Shown one piece after another: positions 26,448 through 35,357 of a stretch of DNA of 64,000 nt. The DNA lies in NCBI RefSeq assembly GCF_009299795.1, contig NZ_VIGP01000005.1, positions 186,001 through 250,000 of the forward strand, in the 5' to 3' direction. The notes under the pieces were generated by a model. The model was not told where the DNA came from and searched no databases. It saw only the letters and a list, made by a program, of their open reading frames with translations. The position numbers and the translations under genes were made by a program. The number at the start of each line of letters is the position of its first letter. Position 1 is the stretch's first letter. This DNA comes from Brachybacterium subflavum (GTDB taxonomy: Bacteria; Actinomycetota; Actinomycetes; Actinomycetales; Dermabacteraceae).

Positions 26448-27389
26448 ATGGACGTGCGTCACCTGGAGCTCCTGCGCGAGTTCGCCGCGCGCGGCAGCGT
26501 CACCGCCGTCGCCGCGGCGACCCACCGCACGCCGTCGGCCGTCTCCCAGCAGCTGCGCGCGGCGCAGCGCGACCTCGGCGTGCAGCTCGTGCGCCCGCAG
26601 GGCCGGGGGCTGCGCCTCACCGAGGCCGGGGAGCTGCTCGCGCGCGGCGGCGACGAGGTCGCCGAGGCGATCGCGGGCGTCGCCTCCCGCCTGGACGACC
26701 TGCTGGGAGCGCCGAGCGGCACGGTCGACGTGCTCGCCCTCGCGAGCGCCGCGGTCTACCTGTACCCGACCCTCCGCGCGCGGCTCGAGGGCTCGGGGAT
26801 CGAGCTGGTCCTGCACGACGACGACATCGCCGAGACCCGCTTCGCCGCGCTCACCGCGGACCACGACATCGTCATCGGCCACTCCCTGACCGGTCCCGCG
26901 CCCGCCGGCAGCGAGCGCTGCCGCGTCGTGCCTCTCGGCTCCGAGCCCCTGGACGTGGCGGTGGCCGCCGACCACCCGCTGGCGTCGAAGACCCTGCTCA
27001 CCGCCGCCGACCTCGCCGACTGGGCATGGATTGGCGTGCCCGAGGGCTTCCCCTTCGACCGGGTCCTGCAGACGATCTCGATGGCGGCGGGCACTCCCCT
27101 GCGCGTGGTCCAGCGCCTGCGCGACAACCACCTCATCGAGGCGCTCGTGGCGAGGAGCGACCTGCTCGCGATCCTGCCGCGGTTCACCACGCGCACCGAT
27201 CGCGGGATCGTCCTGCGCAGCGTGAAGGACGTCCCGACGCTGCGGCACGTCAGCGCCCTCATGCGGCCCGACGCGGCCCAGCGCTCCGCCGTGCGGCGCG
27301 TGCTCGAGGTGCTGCACGAGGCCGCCGCGGGCGCACAATGGGATGCCAGCGACCGCAGCACCGCCGACCACGAGAGGGACGAGGCATGA
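26448..27389 (+). CDS. LysR family transcriptional regulator
   Basis: A 313-residue LTTR: N-terminal winged helix (about 1-60, with [21 protein letters not shown]) and a periplasmic-binding-like effector domain (about 90-300). The start at 26448 follows a TAGCGT box by 6 bases, so the mRNA is probably leaderless. The stop overlaps the ATG of a cation efflux gene (ATGA, 27386-27389), making the pair translationally coupled. Divergent from an EamA-methyltransferase operon. Which of the two neighbours it controls is open. Confidence 0.9.
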   Translation: MDVRHLELLREFAARGSVTAVAAATHRTPSAVSQQLRAAQRDLGVQLVRPQGRGLRLTEAGELLARGGDEVAEAIAGVASRLDDLLGAPSGTVDVLALASAAVYLYPTLRARLEGSGIELVLHDDDIAETRFAALTADHDIVIGHSLTGPAPAGSERCRVVPLGSEPLDVAVAADHPLASKTLLTAADLADWAWIGVPEGFPFDRVLQTISMAAGTPLRVVQRLRDNHLIEALVARSDLLAILPRFTTRTDRGIVLRSVKDVPTLRHVSALMRPDAAQRSAVRRVLEVLHEAAAGAQWDASDRSTADHERDEA

Positions 27390-28393
27390 GCACAGCCCCG
27401 CAGGAGGCCCGCCCGTCGGACCCGGGGGGCGGCAGCGGCTTCACCGTCGTCCTCGCCTTCGGGGCGAATCTGCTGGTGGCGATCGCGAAGTCGATCGTCG
27501 CGGCCCTCACGGGATCCGCCTCGATGCTCGCCGAGGCCGCGCACTCCTGGGCCGACACCGGCAACGAGGTCTTCCTGCTGATCGGCGAGCGGCGCGCCCG
27601 CAAGCCGGCCGATGCCGGCCACCCCATGGGCTACGGGCGCTCGGGCTACGTGTGGGCGATGTTCGCCGCGATCGGCCTGTTCGCCGTCGGCGCCGGGGTG
27701 TCGATCTGGCACGGCATCCAGTCGCTCGGCGCGAGCGGCGACGAGGGCGCCGACTACACCTGGGGCTACGTGGTGCTCGGCATCTCCTTCCTGCTCGAGG
27801 GCACCTCGTTCCTGCAGGCCCTGCGGCAGACGCGCGCGGGCGCGAAGCGGCGCCGCATCAGCCCGCTGCGCTACGTGCGCACGACCTCGGACCCGATGCT
27901 GCGCGCAGTGTTCGCGGAGGACTCCGCGGCGCTCGTGGGCCTCGTGATCGCGGGCCTCGGGCTCTTCCTGCACCAGGTCACGGGGAACGCGGTGTGGGAC
28001 GCGATCGGCTCGATCCTCGTCGGCGTGCTGCTGGGCGTGATCGCCGTGATCCTCATCGGCCGCAACGCCTCCCTGCTCACCGGCGAGGGCGGGACCCCGC
28101 TGGTGCGCAACCGCCTGCTGACGATCCTCGAGGACAACCCCGACATCGAGACCGTGACCTTCCTGCACACCGAGTGGATCGGCGCGAACAAGCTGTTCGT
28201 CGTCGCGTCCGTGGACGTGGTGGGCGACGTCAAGGAGTCCGAGCTGCGCGAGAAGGTGCAGGCCGTCGAGGACCTGCTCGAGCGCGAGGACGACGTGGAG
28301 CGGGCCCTGCTGACGCTCGCGCGGCCCGGGGACACGACCCGGCTCGAGCCCGACACGCTCCCCGACTGGTACGGACCGGCCGACGGGGACTGA
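27386..28393 (+). CDS. cation diffusion facilitator family transporter
   Basis: A 335-residue CDF protein with six hydrophobic segments and a cytoplasmic C-terminal domain (about 235-320). Metal-site signatures are [13 protein letters not shown] in the second segment (His-x3-Asp) and AEDSAALVG in the fifth. The second site lacks the usual His, so metal preference may differ from zinc CDFs. Coupled by a 4-base overlap to a LysR regulator. A GGGGG-AAA-CCCCC hairpin follows at 28440-28452. Confidence 0.88.
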   Translation: MSTAPQEARPSDPGGGSGFTVVLAFGANLLVAIAKSIVAALTGSASMLAEAAHSWADTGNEVFLLIGERRARKPADAGHPMGYGRSGYVWAMFAAIGLFAVGAGVSIWHGIQSLGASGDEGADYTWGYVVLGISFLLEGTSFLQALRQTRAGAKRRRISPLRYVRTTSDPMLRAVFAEDSAALVGLVIAGLGLFLHQVTGNAVWDAIGSILVGVLLGVIAVILIGRNASLLTGEGGTPLVRNRLLTILEDNPDIETVTFLHTEWIGANKLFVVASVDVVGDVKESELREKVQAVEDLLEREDDVERALLTLARPGDTTRLEPDTLPDWYGPADGD

Positions 28394-28439
28394 CGCGGAC
28401 CGAGGATGCGGGGCGCGGGACCCGGAGCACAGCGGACCC

Positions 28440-28483
28440 GGGGGAAACCCCCATCGACGCTCCGGGGCGGCCGTGCCTACGAT
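28440..28483 (+). promoter_or_regulatory. hairpin and leaderless promoter before the YccF gene
   Basis: A ggggg-aaa-ccccc hairpin (28440-28452) is followed by -35 TCGACG (28454-28459), an 18-base spacer and -10 TACGAT (28478-28483). The ATG at 28490 is 6 bases on. The box sequences and spacing copy those at 23740-23769. Confidence 0.55.
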
Positions 28484-28489
28484 CGGGGC

Positions 28490-28909
28490 ATGCGTGGAAT
28501 CCTCACCCTCATCCTGAACATCATCTGGCTGCTCACCGCCGGCTGGTCGCTGTTCCTCGGCTACGTGCTGGCGGGGATCCTGGCCTGCATCTTCATCGTC
28601 ACGATCCCGTTCGGCCTCGCATCCTTCCGGATCGCGGGCTTCGTGATCTGGCCCTTCGGCCGCGAGGTGGTCGACACCCACCGCGGCGGCGCCATGAGCG
28701 CGGTGGGCAACGTGATCTGGTTCCTGATCGCCGGTCTGTGGCTGGCGATCGCGCACGTGCTCACCGCCGTCGCGCAGGCGGTGACGATCATCGGCATCCC
28801 GCTGGCCTGGGCGAACATCAAGCTGATCCCGGTCACGTGCTTCCCCTTCGGCAAGGAGGTCATCTCCTCGTCCGACGCCCGCGCGCAGATGTTCCCGACG
28901 GCCCGCTGA
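28490..28909 (+). CDS. YccF domain-containing membrane protein
   Basis: A 139-residue inner-membrane protein with two copies of the YccF-type repeat, each a hydrophobic helix pair ending in a PFG motif: IWPFGREVV and CFPFGKEVI. The internal duplication is clear (NIIWLLTAGWSLFLGYVLAGI against NVIWFLIAGLWLAIAHVLTAV, split here by the loop). Function is unknown. A leaderless promoter fixes the start. It converges on a VOC gene 12 bases away. Confidence 0.87.
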   Translation: MRGILTLILNIIWLLTAGWSLFLGYVLAGILACIFIVTIPFGLASFRIAGFVIWPFGREVVDTHRGGAMSAVGNVIWFLIAGLWLAIAHVLTAVAQAVTIIGIPLAWANIKLIPVTCFPFGKEVISSSDARAQMFPTAR

Positions 28910-28921
28910 CGGGCCCGGCGC

Positions 28922-29671
28922 TCAGGCGGCCGACGGAGCCGGCAGCACGCAGAACTCGTTGCCCGAGGGGTCGGTGAACACCCGCCAGGGCAGATCGCCC
29001 CACTCCGGGTGCAGCTCCGCGCCGCCGCGGGCGGCAATGCCCGCGGCGACCTCGTCGGCGTCCTCCCCGGGCGCGAGGCGCACGTCGAGGTGCATCCGGT
29101 TCTTGCCGTCGACCGCGGCCTTGGGCGCGGGCTCCGCGCACATCTCGAGCAGCGGCCCGCGGCGCGAGGGGTGGCGCAGGGAGGCGTCGGCGACGCCCTC
29201 GACCGGCGACCATCCCGTGAGCCACGACCAGAAGTCCCGGTCGCGCGCGGGATCTGCCGAGTCCAGCGGCAGCGCGGCGATCGGCCCCGTACCGCGGTAG
29301 GCCTCGCGCTCCTGCATCACGCAGAAGGGGTTGCCCTCGACGTCGGCGAGCACCACCCACGGCACATCGCCCTGCCCGATGTCCAGGCGGCGTGCGCCGA
29401 GGGCGAGGGCGCGCTCGACGACGTCGGCCTGCGCAGGCCCGCCCAGCAGGTCGAGATGCAGCCGCAGGGGCTCGCGCGGCGGCACGGGGACGGGCTGGAG
29501 GCAGATGTCGAGGAAGGCGCCCGGGGCGGGCTCGACCGCAGGGCCGAGGTGCACCCGCATCTCGAACCCCTCCGGCCCGTCGCTGAGCGGCTCGGTGCCC
29601 AGCAGCTGCTGCCAGAAGCGCCCCAGCCGGTGGGGGTCGACGGCGTCGATGACGATGTTCTCGAGATGCAT
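28922..29671 (-). CDS. tandem VOC/glyoxalase-like domain protein
   Basis: A 249-residue protein made of two similar VOC halves. Each ends in the same pattern: VVLADVEGNPFCVMQ and RVFTDPSGNEFCVLP. This is the Glyoxalase_6-type family with few conserved metal ligands, so catalytic activity cannot be assumed; some members bind bleomycin-like drugs. The upstream gene (29681-30079) ends 9 bases before it on the same strand, suggesting an operon. Confidence 0.82.
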   Translation of the reverse strand: MHLENIVIDAVDPHRLGRFWQQLLGTEPLSDGPEGFEMRVHLGPAVEPAPGAFLDICLQPVPVPPREPLRLHLDLLGGPAQADVVERALALGARRLDIGQGDVPWVVLADVEGNPFCVMQEREAYRGTGPIAALPLDSADPARDRDFWSWLTGWSPVEGVADASLRHPSRRGPLLEMCAEPAPKAAVDGKNRMHLDVRLAPGEDADEVAAGIAARGGAELHPEWGDLPWRVFTDPSGNEFCVLPAPSAA

Positions 29672-29680
29672 GGCTCTCCC

Positions 29681-30079
29681 TCAGCGCTCGTCGTCCGCGC
29701 GCCGCAGCCGGTCGGTGGGCAGCGGGACCTCGATGCCGCCCACGAGGTCGATGGCCTTCGCGACGTGCGCGGACATGCTCTCAACCGTGCGACCGACGAC
29801 GACGCGGTCGCGGTCGATCTCGCGGATGCGCACGCGCGTCCAGCCCGTGTCCTCCCGCAGCAGCCAGTCCTCGGCGAGGAGCCGCAGGCCGATCCCGTCG
29901 AGCACGGCCTCCGCCTCGTCGAGCTCCATCGGCTCGCCGCGGCGCTGCCACAGCAGGTCGTAGGGGACGAAGCCGCCGTCGGCGGTCATCTCCATGAACC
30001 CCACGTGCTCGCCGTCCTCGGAACGCAGGTGGTCGAAGACGTCGGCCGCATCGGGCCGCGAGGGCGCTCCTGTGCTCAT
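29681..30079 (-). CDS. hypothetical protein, operon partner of the VOC protein
   Basis: A 132-residue soluble protein with no recognised domain. It starts MSTGAPSRPDAADVFDHL and has alternating charged and hydrophobic stretches (DYxLLWQRRGEP-like, REIDRDRVVVGRTVE), consistent with a small alpha/beta fold. The ATG at 30079 was preferred over an in-frame start at 30166 whose extension is Arg/Pro-rich. It lies 9 bases upstream of the tandem VOC gene. Confidence 0.6.
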   Translation of the reverse strand: MSTGAPSRPDAADVFDHLRSEDGEHVGFMEMTADGGFVPYDLLWQRRGEPMELDEAEAVLDGIGLRLLAEDWLLREDTGWTRVRIREIDRDRVVVGRTVESMSAHVAKAIDLVGGIEVPLPTDRLRRADDER

Positions 30080-30213
30080 GGCGGGCGAATCTACGCGTCG
30101 GCGCCGCGGATGGCGAGGCGTTTGCGCGGGGCCCGGACGTCGACTGCCACGGCGCATTCCGCCCACAGCGCACCGGATGGCGCTCCCAGCATCCGAGGCG
30201 CAGGATGGCCCCC

Positions 30214-31098
30214 ATGAGCACTGGACACATCGGAGACCTCACCGTCCGCCGCGTCGGATACGGCGCCATGCAGCTCGCGGGCCCCGGGGTCTTCGGGCCG
30301 CCCGCCGATCCCGAGAACAACAGGAAGGTGCTGCGCCGCGCCGTCGAGCTCGGCGTGGACCACATCGACACCGCCCAGTTCTACGGGCCCGACGTCGTCA
30401 ACGACCTCATCCGCGCGGCCCTCCACCCCTACCCCGAGACCCTGCGTCTGGTCACGAAGGTCGGCGCGCAGCGCGGCGAGGGCGGCGAGTGGCTGCCCGC
30501 GGGCCGCCCCGAGCAGCTCGTCGAGCAGGTCGAGCAGAACCTGCGCACCCTGGACACCGAGCAGCTGGCGATGGTGAACCTGCGCCGCTACGAGCTCGAC
30601 GCCCCCGGTGGCGAGGAGCCCGACCTCGAGGAGCAGCTGGCGGCGCTCGTGGAGCTCCGCGAGCAGGGCAAGGTCGCCGAGATCGGGATCTCGAGCGTCA
30701 CCGCGGCGACCGTGCGGCGCGCGGTCGAGGCGGCCGGCGTGGTCTCGGTGCAGAACCCCTATTCGATCCTGGACCGCTCCGGGCAGGAGGCGCTCGACGT
30801 CGCCCGCGAGCACGGCCTCGCCTTCGTCCCCTACTTCCCGCTGGGCTCGGCCTTCACGGGCGGTCCGGCGAAGATCGCGGCCGACGTGCACATCGCGGCC
30901 GTCGCCCAGAAGCACGGCGTCGCGCCCACGCAGGTCGCGCTCGCGTGGCTGCTCGCCCAGTACGAGAACGTGCTGCTGATCCCCGGCACCGCCTCCCCCG
31001 CCCACCTCGAGGACAACCTCGCGGTCGACGACATCCGGCTCGACCCCGAGGACCTCTCGCAGCTCGCGAAGGTCGAGGAGTCGCCCGTCGGCCACTGA
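30214..31098 (+). CDS. aldo/keto reductase, pyridoxal reductase (PdxI/YdbC)-like
   Basis: A 294-residue AKR. Asp52, Tyr57 and Lys82 of the catalytic set are present, but the usual His is replaced by Asn122-Leu-Arg124 (MVNLRRYEL). An N-L-R sequence at this position is, to my knowledge, seen in the E. coli YdbC/PdxI-type pyridoxal reductases, so a B6-salvage role is suggested, not proven. A CAGGAT box lies 7 bases before the ATG at 30214. It stands alone on the plus strand, divergent from the VOC operon. Confidence 0.85.
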   Translation: MSTGHIGDLTVRRVGYGAMQLAGPGVFGPPADPENNRKVLRRAVELGVDHIDTAQFYGPDVVNDLIRAALHPYPETLRLVTKVGAQRGEGGEWLPAGRPEQLVEQVEQNLRTLDTEQLAMVNLRRYELDAPGGEEPDLEEQLAALVELREQGKVAEIGISSVTAATVRRAVEAAGVVSVQNPYSILDRSGQEALDVAREHGLAFVPYFPLGSAFTGGPAKIAADVHIAAVAQKHGVAPTQVALAWLLAQYENVLLIPGTASPAHLEDNLAVDDIRLDPEDLSQLAKVEESPVGH

Positions 31099-31134
31099 TC
31101 GAGGCCCCGCGGGTTCCCCGCGCGCGGGACGGCT

Positions 31135-31164
31135 TTGCCGCTCCCGCGCGCCGGGGACTACCGT
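31135..31164 (+). promoter_or_regulatory. leaderless promoter of the hydrolase-MFS operon
   Basis: -35 TTGCCG (31135-31140), 18-base spacer, -10 TACCGT (31159-31164), then 6 bases and the GTG at 31171. There is no ribosome site. Confidence 0.6.
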
Positions 31165-31170
31165 CGGCCC

Positions 31171-32025
31171 GTGCCGAAGATCCCCTCCCCCGCCGATGGC
31201 GCCACCATCGCCTATGACGTCGTCGGCACCGGCCCCGCCGTCGTCCTCCTGCACGGCTCGGTGCTCTCGCGCGCGATCTGGCGCGCCTACGGCTATGTCG
31301 ACGCCCTGAAGGCCGAGCACACGGTGATCCGCCTCGACCTGCGGGGGCACGGCCGCTCCGACGCCCCGCACGAGGCGTCGGCGTATACGCAGGACGCGTT
31401 CGTCGCCGACCTGATGGCCGTCCTCGACGCCGAGGGCATCGAGAGGACGGCCCTGATCGGCTATTCGCTCGGCGCCCGCATCGCCGCCACCGCGGCCATG
31501 CGCCGGCCCGAGCGCATCACCCACCTGGTCTCGCTCGGCGGCTCCGCCTCGGCGCAGCACGGCTCTGTGGACACCGTGTTCTTCCCGGGCACCGTCGAGA
31601 CCCTGCGCGAGGAGGGCATGGAGGGCTTCTGCGAGGCGCAGGGCCTGGGGCCCGGGGTCAGCGGCCGACGGGACCGCGGCACCCGCACCGCCTTCCTCGC
31701 CGCCGATCCGCTCGCGATGGCCGCCCTGTTCACGGCGACCGAGACGACCCCCGGCATCCCCGACGCCGAGCTCGCCGCGTGCCCCGTGCCCGCGCTGTGG
31801 ATGGCCGGCGACCGCGACCATCCCCGCTTCGAGGAGTCCCAGCACGCCGCCTCCGTCATGCCCGCGGCGCGCTTCGTCCCGCTGCCCGGCCGCACCCACG
31901 CGAGCACCCTCGCCCCGGCCGAGCCGATCCTCGAGCAGGTCCTGCCCCTGCTCGCGACCCCATCCTCCTCGATCCCCACCCCCTCCGTCCCCTCCCCCGC
32001 ATCGACGCGTCAGGAATCCCGATGA
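31171..32025 (+). CDS. alpha/beta hydrolase (enol-lactonase-like)
   Basis: A 284-residue hydrolase with HGSVLSRAIW in the oxyanion region, DLRGHGRSD, the nucleophile elbow GYSLGAR, acid Asp in AGDRDHPRF and a late His in GRTHAST. The sequence is like 3-oxoadipate enol-lactonase relatives, but those motifs are shared widely. The GTG at 31171 is set by the promoter; a TTG at 31135 lies inside the -35 box. Its stop overlaps the ATG of an MFS gene (ATGA, 32022-32025), so both are coupled and probably serve one substrate. Confidence 0.85.
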   Translation: MPKIPSPADGATIAYDVVGTGPAVVLLHGSVLSRAIWRAYGYVDALKAEHTVIRLDLRGHGRSDAPHEASAYTQDAFVADLMAVLDAEGIERTALIGYSLGARIAATAAMRRPERITHLVSLGGSASAQHGSVDTVFFPGTVETLREEGMEGFCEAQGLGPGVSGRRDRGTRTAFLAADPLAMAALFTATETTPGIPDAELAACPVPALWMAGDRDHPRFEESQHAASVMPAARFVPLPGRTHASTLAPAEPILEQVLPLLATPSSSIPTPSVPSPASTRQESR

Positions 32026-33362
32026 CCACCTCCATTCCCGCCTCCTCGCCCGCGCCCGGCACCGCCACGCCCTCCGCCCTGCCGGCACCGCACCCGCGGC
32101 GCTGGCTGATCCTCGTCCTCGCCTGGGCGGCGTTCACCATGACCTCGCTCGACCGCTCCGTGTGGGGACCGGCGGCCCCGAGCGTCGGCCAGGCCCTCGG
32201 GGTGGCCCTCGCGTCGCTCGGCGTGTTCGCCACCTGCTACTACATCGGCTACGTGGTCTCGAACTTCCTGGGCGGGCTCGCCTCGGACTGGGTGGGCCCG
32301 CGCGTGGTGCTCACCGCGTCGATGGTGCTCGCGGGCGCCGGGATGGTGCTCTTCGGCAGCGTCGAGTCGTTCGCGCTCGGGCTCGTCGCGCAGGCCCTCG
32401 TCGGCTTCTTCGCCGGCGCCGACTACTCGGCGGGCGCGAAGTCGATCTCCTCGTGGTTCACGGGGCGCGAGCGCACCTTCGCCGTCGGCCTCTTCACGAC
32501 CGCGACCTCGCTGGGCACGGTGGTCGCGAACCTCGTGGTGCCCACGATGATCGCCGAGCACGGCTGGCGGCTGTCCTACCACCTGTTCGGCGTCATCTCG
32601 ATCGTGCTCGGCCTGGTCATCGCGGTGCTGCACCGGTCGCGTCCGCCGCAGGCCGCCGGCGCGGAGTTCGCGACGCCGTCGGCCCCGCGCACCCCGCACC
32701 TGGGCAGGGTCCTGGGCAGCCGCGACCTGATCGTGCTGGGCATCGCCGGGTTCTGCTCGCTGTGGGGCACCTATGGGTTCATCACCTGGTCGAACACCCT
32801 GATGATCGAGGGCAAGGGCATCGACCCGGTGCACGCGGGCGGGATCGTCGCCCTGTTCGCGATCACGGCCGTGGTGATGAAGCCCGTGATCGGCCTGGTC
32901 GCCGGGCGGGTGCCCTTCCACCGCAAGTACCTGGCCGCGGGCATCCTGGTGCTCTTCGCGGTGATGCTGCTGGTCTTCGGCGCCCTGGGGACGCTGCCGG
33001 CGTTCTACATCGCGGCGCCCGTGCTGGGCTTCGCCGCCTACTGCTACTCGCCGATCCAGAACGCCCTGATCCTCGACTACGCGGGCGCCGCCGATTCCGG
33101 TTCGGCCGCGGGCACGCTCAACGCGGTCTGGCAGCTGGGCAGCGTGGTGGTGCCGACGGTCGTGGGCGCGGTGTTCGCCTCGACCGGCTCGGTGTACTCG
33201 GCGTTCGTGACCCTCGCGATCGGCCCGCTGCTCGCCGCGGTGCTGATGCTGCCGCTGAGCGGGCGGTTCCGCTCGACGGCCCCGGAGGACGAGGCGCCGG
33301 CACCTGCGACCGCGGGCACGGGCACGGGCACGCGCGAGGGGACGAGCGGGGGCGCGCAGTAG
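32022..33362 (+). CDS. MFS transporter (ACS-like)
   Basis: A 446-residue MFS carrier with 12 hydrophobic segments. The first segments read LILVLAWAAFTMTSLDRSVWGPAAPSV when joined, close to the anion:cation symporter subfamily that imports organic acids or phosphorylated compounds. A 30-residue Pro/Ser/Ala-rich cytoplasmic head precedes the first segment. The gene starts inside the stop of the hydrolase gene, so translation is coupled. Ends at TAG 33360-33362, which also forms part of a possible -10 box for the next gene. Confidence 0.86.
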   Translation: MTTSIPASSPAPGTATPSALPAPHPRRWLILVLAWAAFTMTSLDRSVWGPAAPSVGQALGVALASLGVFATCYYIGYVVSNFLGGLASDWVGPRVVLTASMVLAGAGMVLFGSVESFALGLVAQALVGFFAGADYSAGAKSISSWFTGRERTFAVGLFTTATSLGTVVANLVVPTMIAEHGWRLSYHLFGVISIVLGLVIAVLHRSRPPQAAGAEFATPSAPRTPHLGRVLGSRDLIVLGIAGFCSLWGTYGFITWSNTLMIEGKGIDPVHAGGIVALFAITAVVMKPVIGLVAGRVPFHRKYLAAGILVLFAVMLLVFGALGTLPAFYIAAPVLGFAAYCYSPIQNALILDYAGAADSGSAAGTLNAVWQLGSVVVPTVVGAVFASTGSVYSAFVTLAIGPLLAAVLMLPLSGRFRSTAPEDEAPAPATAGTGTGTREGTSGGAQ

Positions 33363-33372
33363 TCTCGCTCCC

Positions 33373-33837
33373 ATGGAGCAGCGCATCTCCCTCATCACGC
33401 TCGGCGTCGCGGACCTCGCGCGGGCCCGGTCCTTCTACGAGGCGCTCGGCTGGCGCGGGCAGGAGATCGAGGAGACGGTCTTCTTCCAGGCCGGTGGGCT
33501 CGTCCTGAGCCTCTGGAGCCGCGAGAAGCTCGCCGCGGACTCGGGTGTCCTGGACCGTCCGGCCGACGGAACGTTCGACGGCATCACCCTGGCGCACAAC
33601 GTGCGCGCTCCCGGCGAGGTCGACGAACTCGTGGCACGGGCCGAGCAGGCCGGCGGCACCGTCACCCGCGCCCCCGCGGACACGTTCTACGGCGGATACG
33701 CGGGCTGCGTCGCCGACCCCGACGGCCATCAGTGGGAGATTGCGTTCAACCCCGGCTTCCCGCTCGCGGAGGACGGGTCGCTGCACCTGCCCGACCTCGG
33801 CGGGGCTGGCGGGGCCGACGGGGCCGACGCTTCCTGA
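33373..33837 (+). CDS. VOC family protein (glyoxalase-like)
   Basis: A 154-residue VOC protein: ISLITLGVADLARARSFYEALGW at the start (first beta-alpha unit), GLVLSLWSREKLA in the middle and YAGCVADPDGHQWEIAFNPGFPL at the end, with Glu in QWEIAFNP as the usual metal ligand. The last residues GGAGGADGADAS are encoded by a 9-bp tandem repeat. TAGTCT (33360-33365) sits 7 bases before the ATG. Confidence 0.83.
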   Translation: MEQRISLITLGVADLARARSFYEALGWRGQEIEETVFFQAGGLVLSLWSREKLAADSGVLDRPADGTFDGITLAHNVRAPGEVDELVARAEQAGGTVTRAPADTFYGGYAGCVADPDGHQWEIAFNPGFPLAEDGSLHLPDLGGAGGADGADAS

Positions 33838-33861
33838 AACTCGCCGATCCGAGCGGGCCCG

Positions 33862-34554
33862 TCAGTCCGCGAGGGCGGCGTCCACCGCGGCCTGCGCGTG
33901 CAGACGCGTGGTCGGGAACACCGGGACCGGGGCGTCGTCGGCGCCGATGAGCAGCTCGATCTCGGTGCAGCCGAGGATGATCCCCTGTGCGCCGCGGTCG
34001 ACGAGCCGCTGGATGACCTGCTGGTATTCGCGGCGGGAGGTCTCGCTGACCACGCCGACGACGAGCTCCTCGTAGATGACGCGGTGCACGAGCGCGCGGT
34101 CCTCGGCGTCGGGGACGATGACGTCGATGCCGTGTTCGCGCATCCGCTCCACGTAGAAGCCCTGCTCCATGGTGAAGGCGGTGGCCAGCAGGCCCACGCG
34201 CGAGAGCGAGGCGCGGGAGACGGCGCCGGCCGTGATGTCGACGAGGTGCAGCAGGGGGATGTCGACGGCGGCCTCAATGGCGTCCGCGACCAGGTGCATC
34301 GTGTTCGTGCACAGCACCAGGAGGTCGGCGCCGGCTGCTTCGAGGGCACGGGCGCGCTCGGCGAGCAGGCGCCCGGCCGCGTCCCAGTCCCCGGCCTCCT
34401 GCATGGCCTCGATCTGTGCGAAGTCGACGGAGTCCAGCACGATCCGTGCCGAGTGCGTCCCCCCGAGGTGTTCGCGCACCGCCTGGTTGGCCAGCCGGTA
34501 GTACTCGGCCGTCGACTCCCAGCTCATCCCGCCCAGCATGCCGATCGTCCGCAT
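33862..34554 (-). CDS. aspartate/glutamate racemase family protein
   Basis: A 230-residue cofactor-independent racemase. It begins MRTIGMLGGMSWEST, with one catalytic Cys in LCTNTMH and the other in LGCTEIELL, the two-Cys arrangement of the YgeA group. Ggagg lies 9 bases before the ATG at 34554; an ATG at 34560 is only 3 bases from it. Role may be D-aspartate or D-glutamate metabolism. It converges on the VOC gene with a 24-base gap. Confidence 0.88.
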   Translation of the reverse strand: MRTIGMLGGMSWESTAEYYRLANQAVREHLGGTHSARIVLDSVDFAQIEAMQEAGDWDAAGRLLAERARALEAAGADLLVLCTNTMHLVADAIEAAVDIPLLHLVDITAGAVSRASLSRVGLLATAFTMEQGFYVERMREHGIDVIVPDAEDRALVHRVIYEELVVGVVSETSRREYQQVIQRLVDRGAQGIILGCTEIELLIGADDAPVPVFPTTRLHAQAAVDAALAD

Positions 34555-34708
34555 CCTCATGCTCCTCCGCCTCGTGGTCGCGCGTGCCGCCGAGGTCCGA
34601 TCCTCGCACGCCGCGGGATCGCGGAGGGGCGAGAGAGCGCAAGGGGCCGAGCCCGCAGGCGTGCCGAGGGAGCAGCGGTGGAAGTCGCCGGCGAGTCCGG
34701 CGGAGAGC

Positions 34709-35086
34709 TCAGTCGCGGAAGCCGACGTGGAGTCCCGCGACGATCAGGCCGACGACGATGCCCACGATGATGCCGAGGAGCTGGTTGCCGACGTGGAAGG
34801 CGATGTTCCCGGCGATGATGCCCCAACCGACGGACAGCAGCAGGGAGACGATGAGCCCCACGACCGGGAGCAGCAGCAGGATCCCGCCGCCGACGAAGAC
34901 GCCGATGCCGATGGCGATCGCGGTGGGCGTCGACAGTCCATGCGCCATCGAGGCGTACATCCCGGCGATCACGGCGATGAAGGCCATCTCGGCGAAGACG
35001 AAGCAGTTGCCATCGCGCCTGCCGACGGCGCCGTCATATGCAGCGGCGCCCCACCGTCGTGCCTGCGCTCGATCCTCGCGGCCCAT
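34709..35086 (-). CDS. small hypothetical membrane protein
   Basis: A 125-residue protein with a charged 25-residue head and three hydrophobic segments (about 30-48, 53-80 and 95-120), the last two rich in Gly, Ile and Val. No known family was recognised. A gagagg site lies 8 bases before the ATG at 35086. The gene stands between the racemase and the HNH gene on the same strand, separated by about 150 and 270 bases. Confidence 0.65.
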   Translation of the reverse strand: MGREDRAQARRWGAAAYDGAVGRRDGNCFVFAEMAFIAVIAGMYASMAHGLSTPTAIAIGIGVFVGGGILLLLPVVGLIVSLLLSVGWGIIAGNIAFHVGNQLLGIIVGIVVGLIVAGLHVGFRD

Positions 35087-35244
35087 CCATGCATCCTCTC
35101 GGTCCGTCGATGAGTCGTTGCAGGACCGCGCGCGAACATCGATGCCTCGGGGGCGCGGACCCGCCGTGGTCTGCGGATCAGTGTTCCATGCGGGCAGGGC
35201 GATGCATGGGGACCGTCCAGCAGCTGCTCACCGTTTCGGGCATG

Positions 35245-35280
35245 CCTGCAGAGGGGCACGGTGATGTGCCCCTCTGCAGG
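35245..35280 (-). terminator. strong hairpin 3' of the HNH gene
   Basis: Perfect 15-bp arms (cctgcagaggggcac and its complement) with a 6-base loop, 78 bases past the HNH stop codon. There is no T-tract, as usual in high-GC actinobacteria, so it may end transcription or protect the 3' end. Confidence 0.65.
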
Positions 35281-35357
35281 TGAGGGTGGTGCTGGTGGGT
35301 GCGCTGACCTCGGTGCTCAGGTGATCCACCGCCCCGTGGCCTGGTCGGGCCGGTGGG

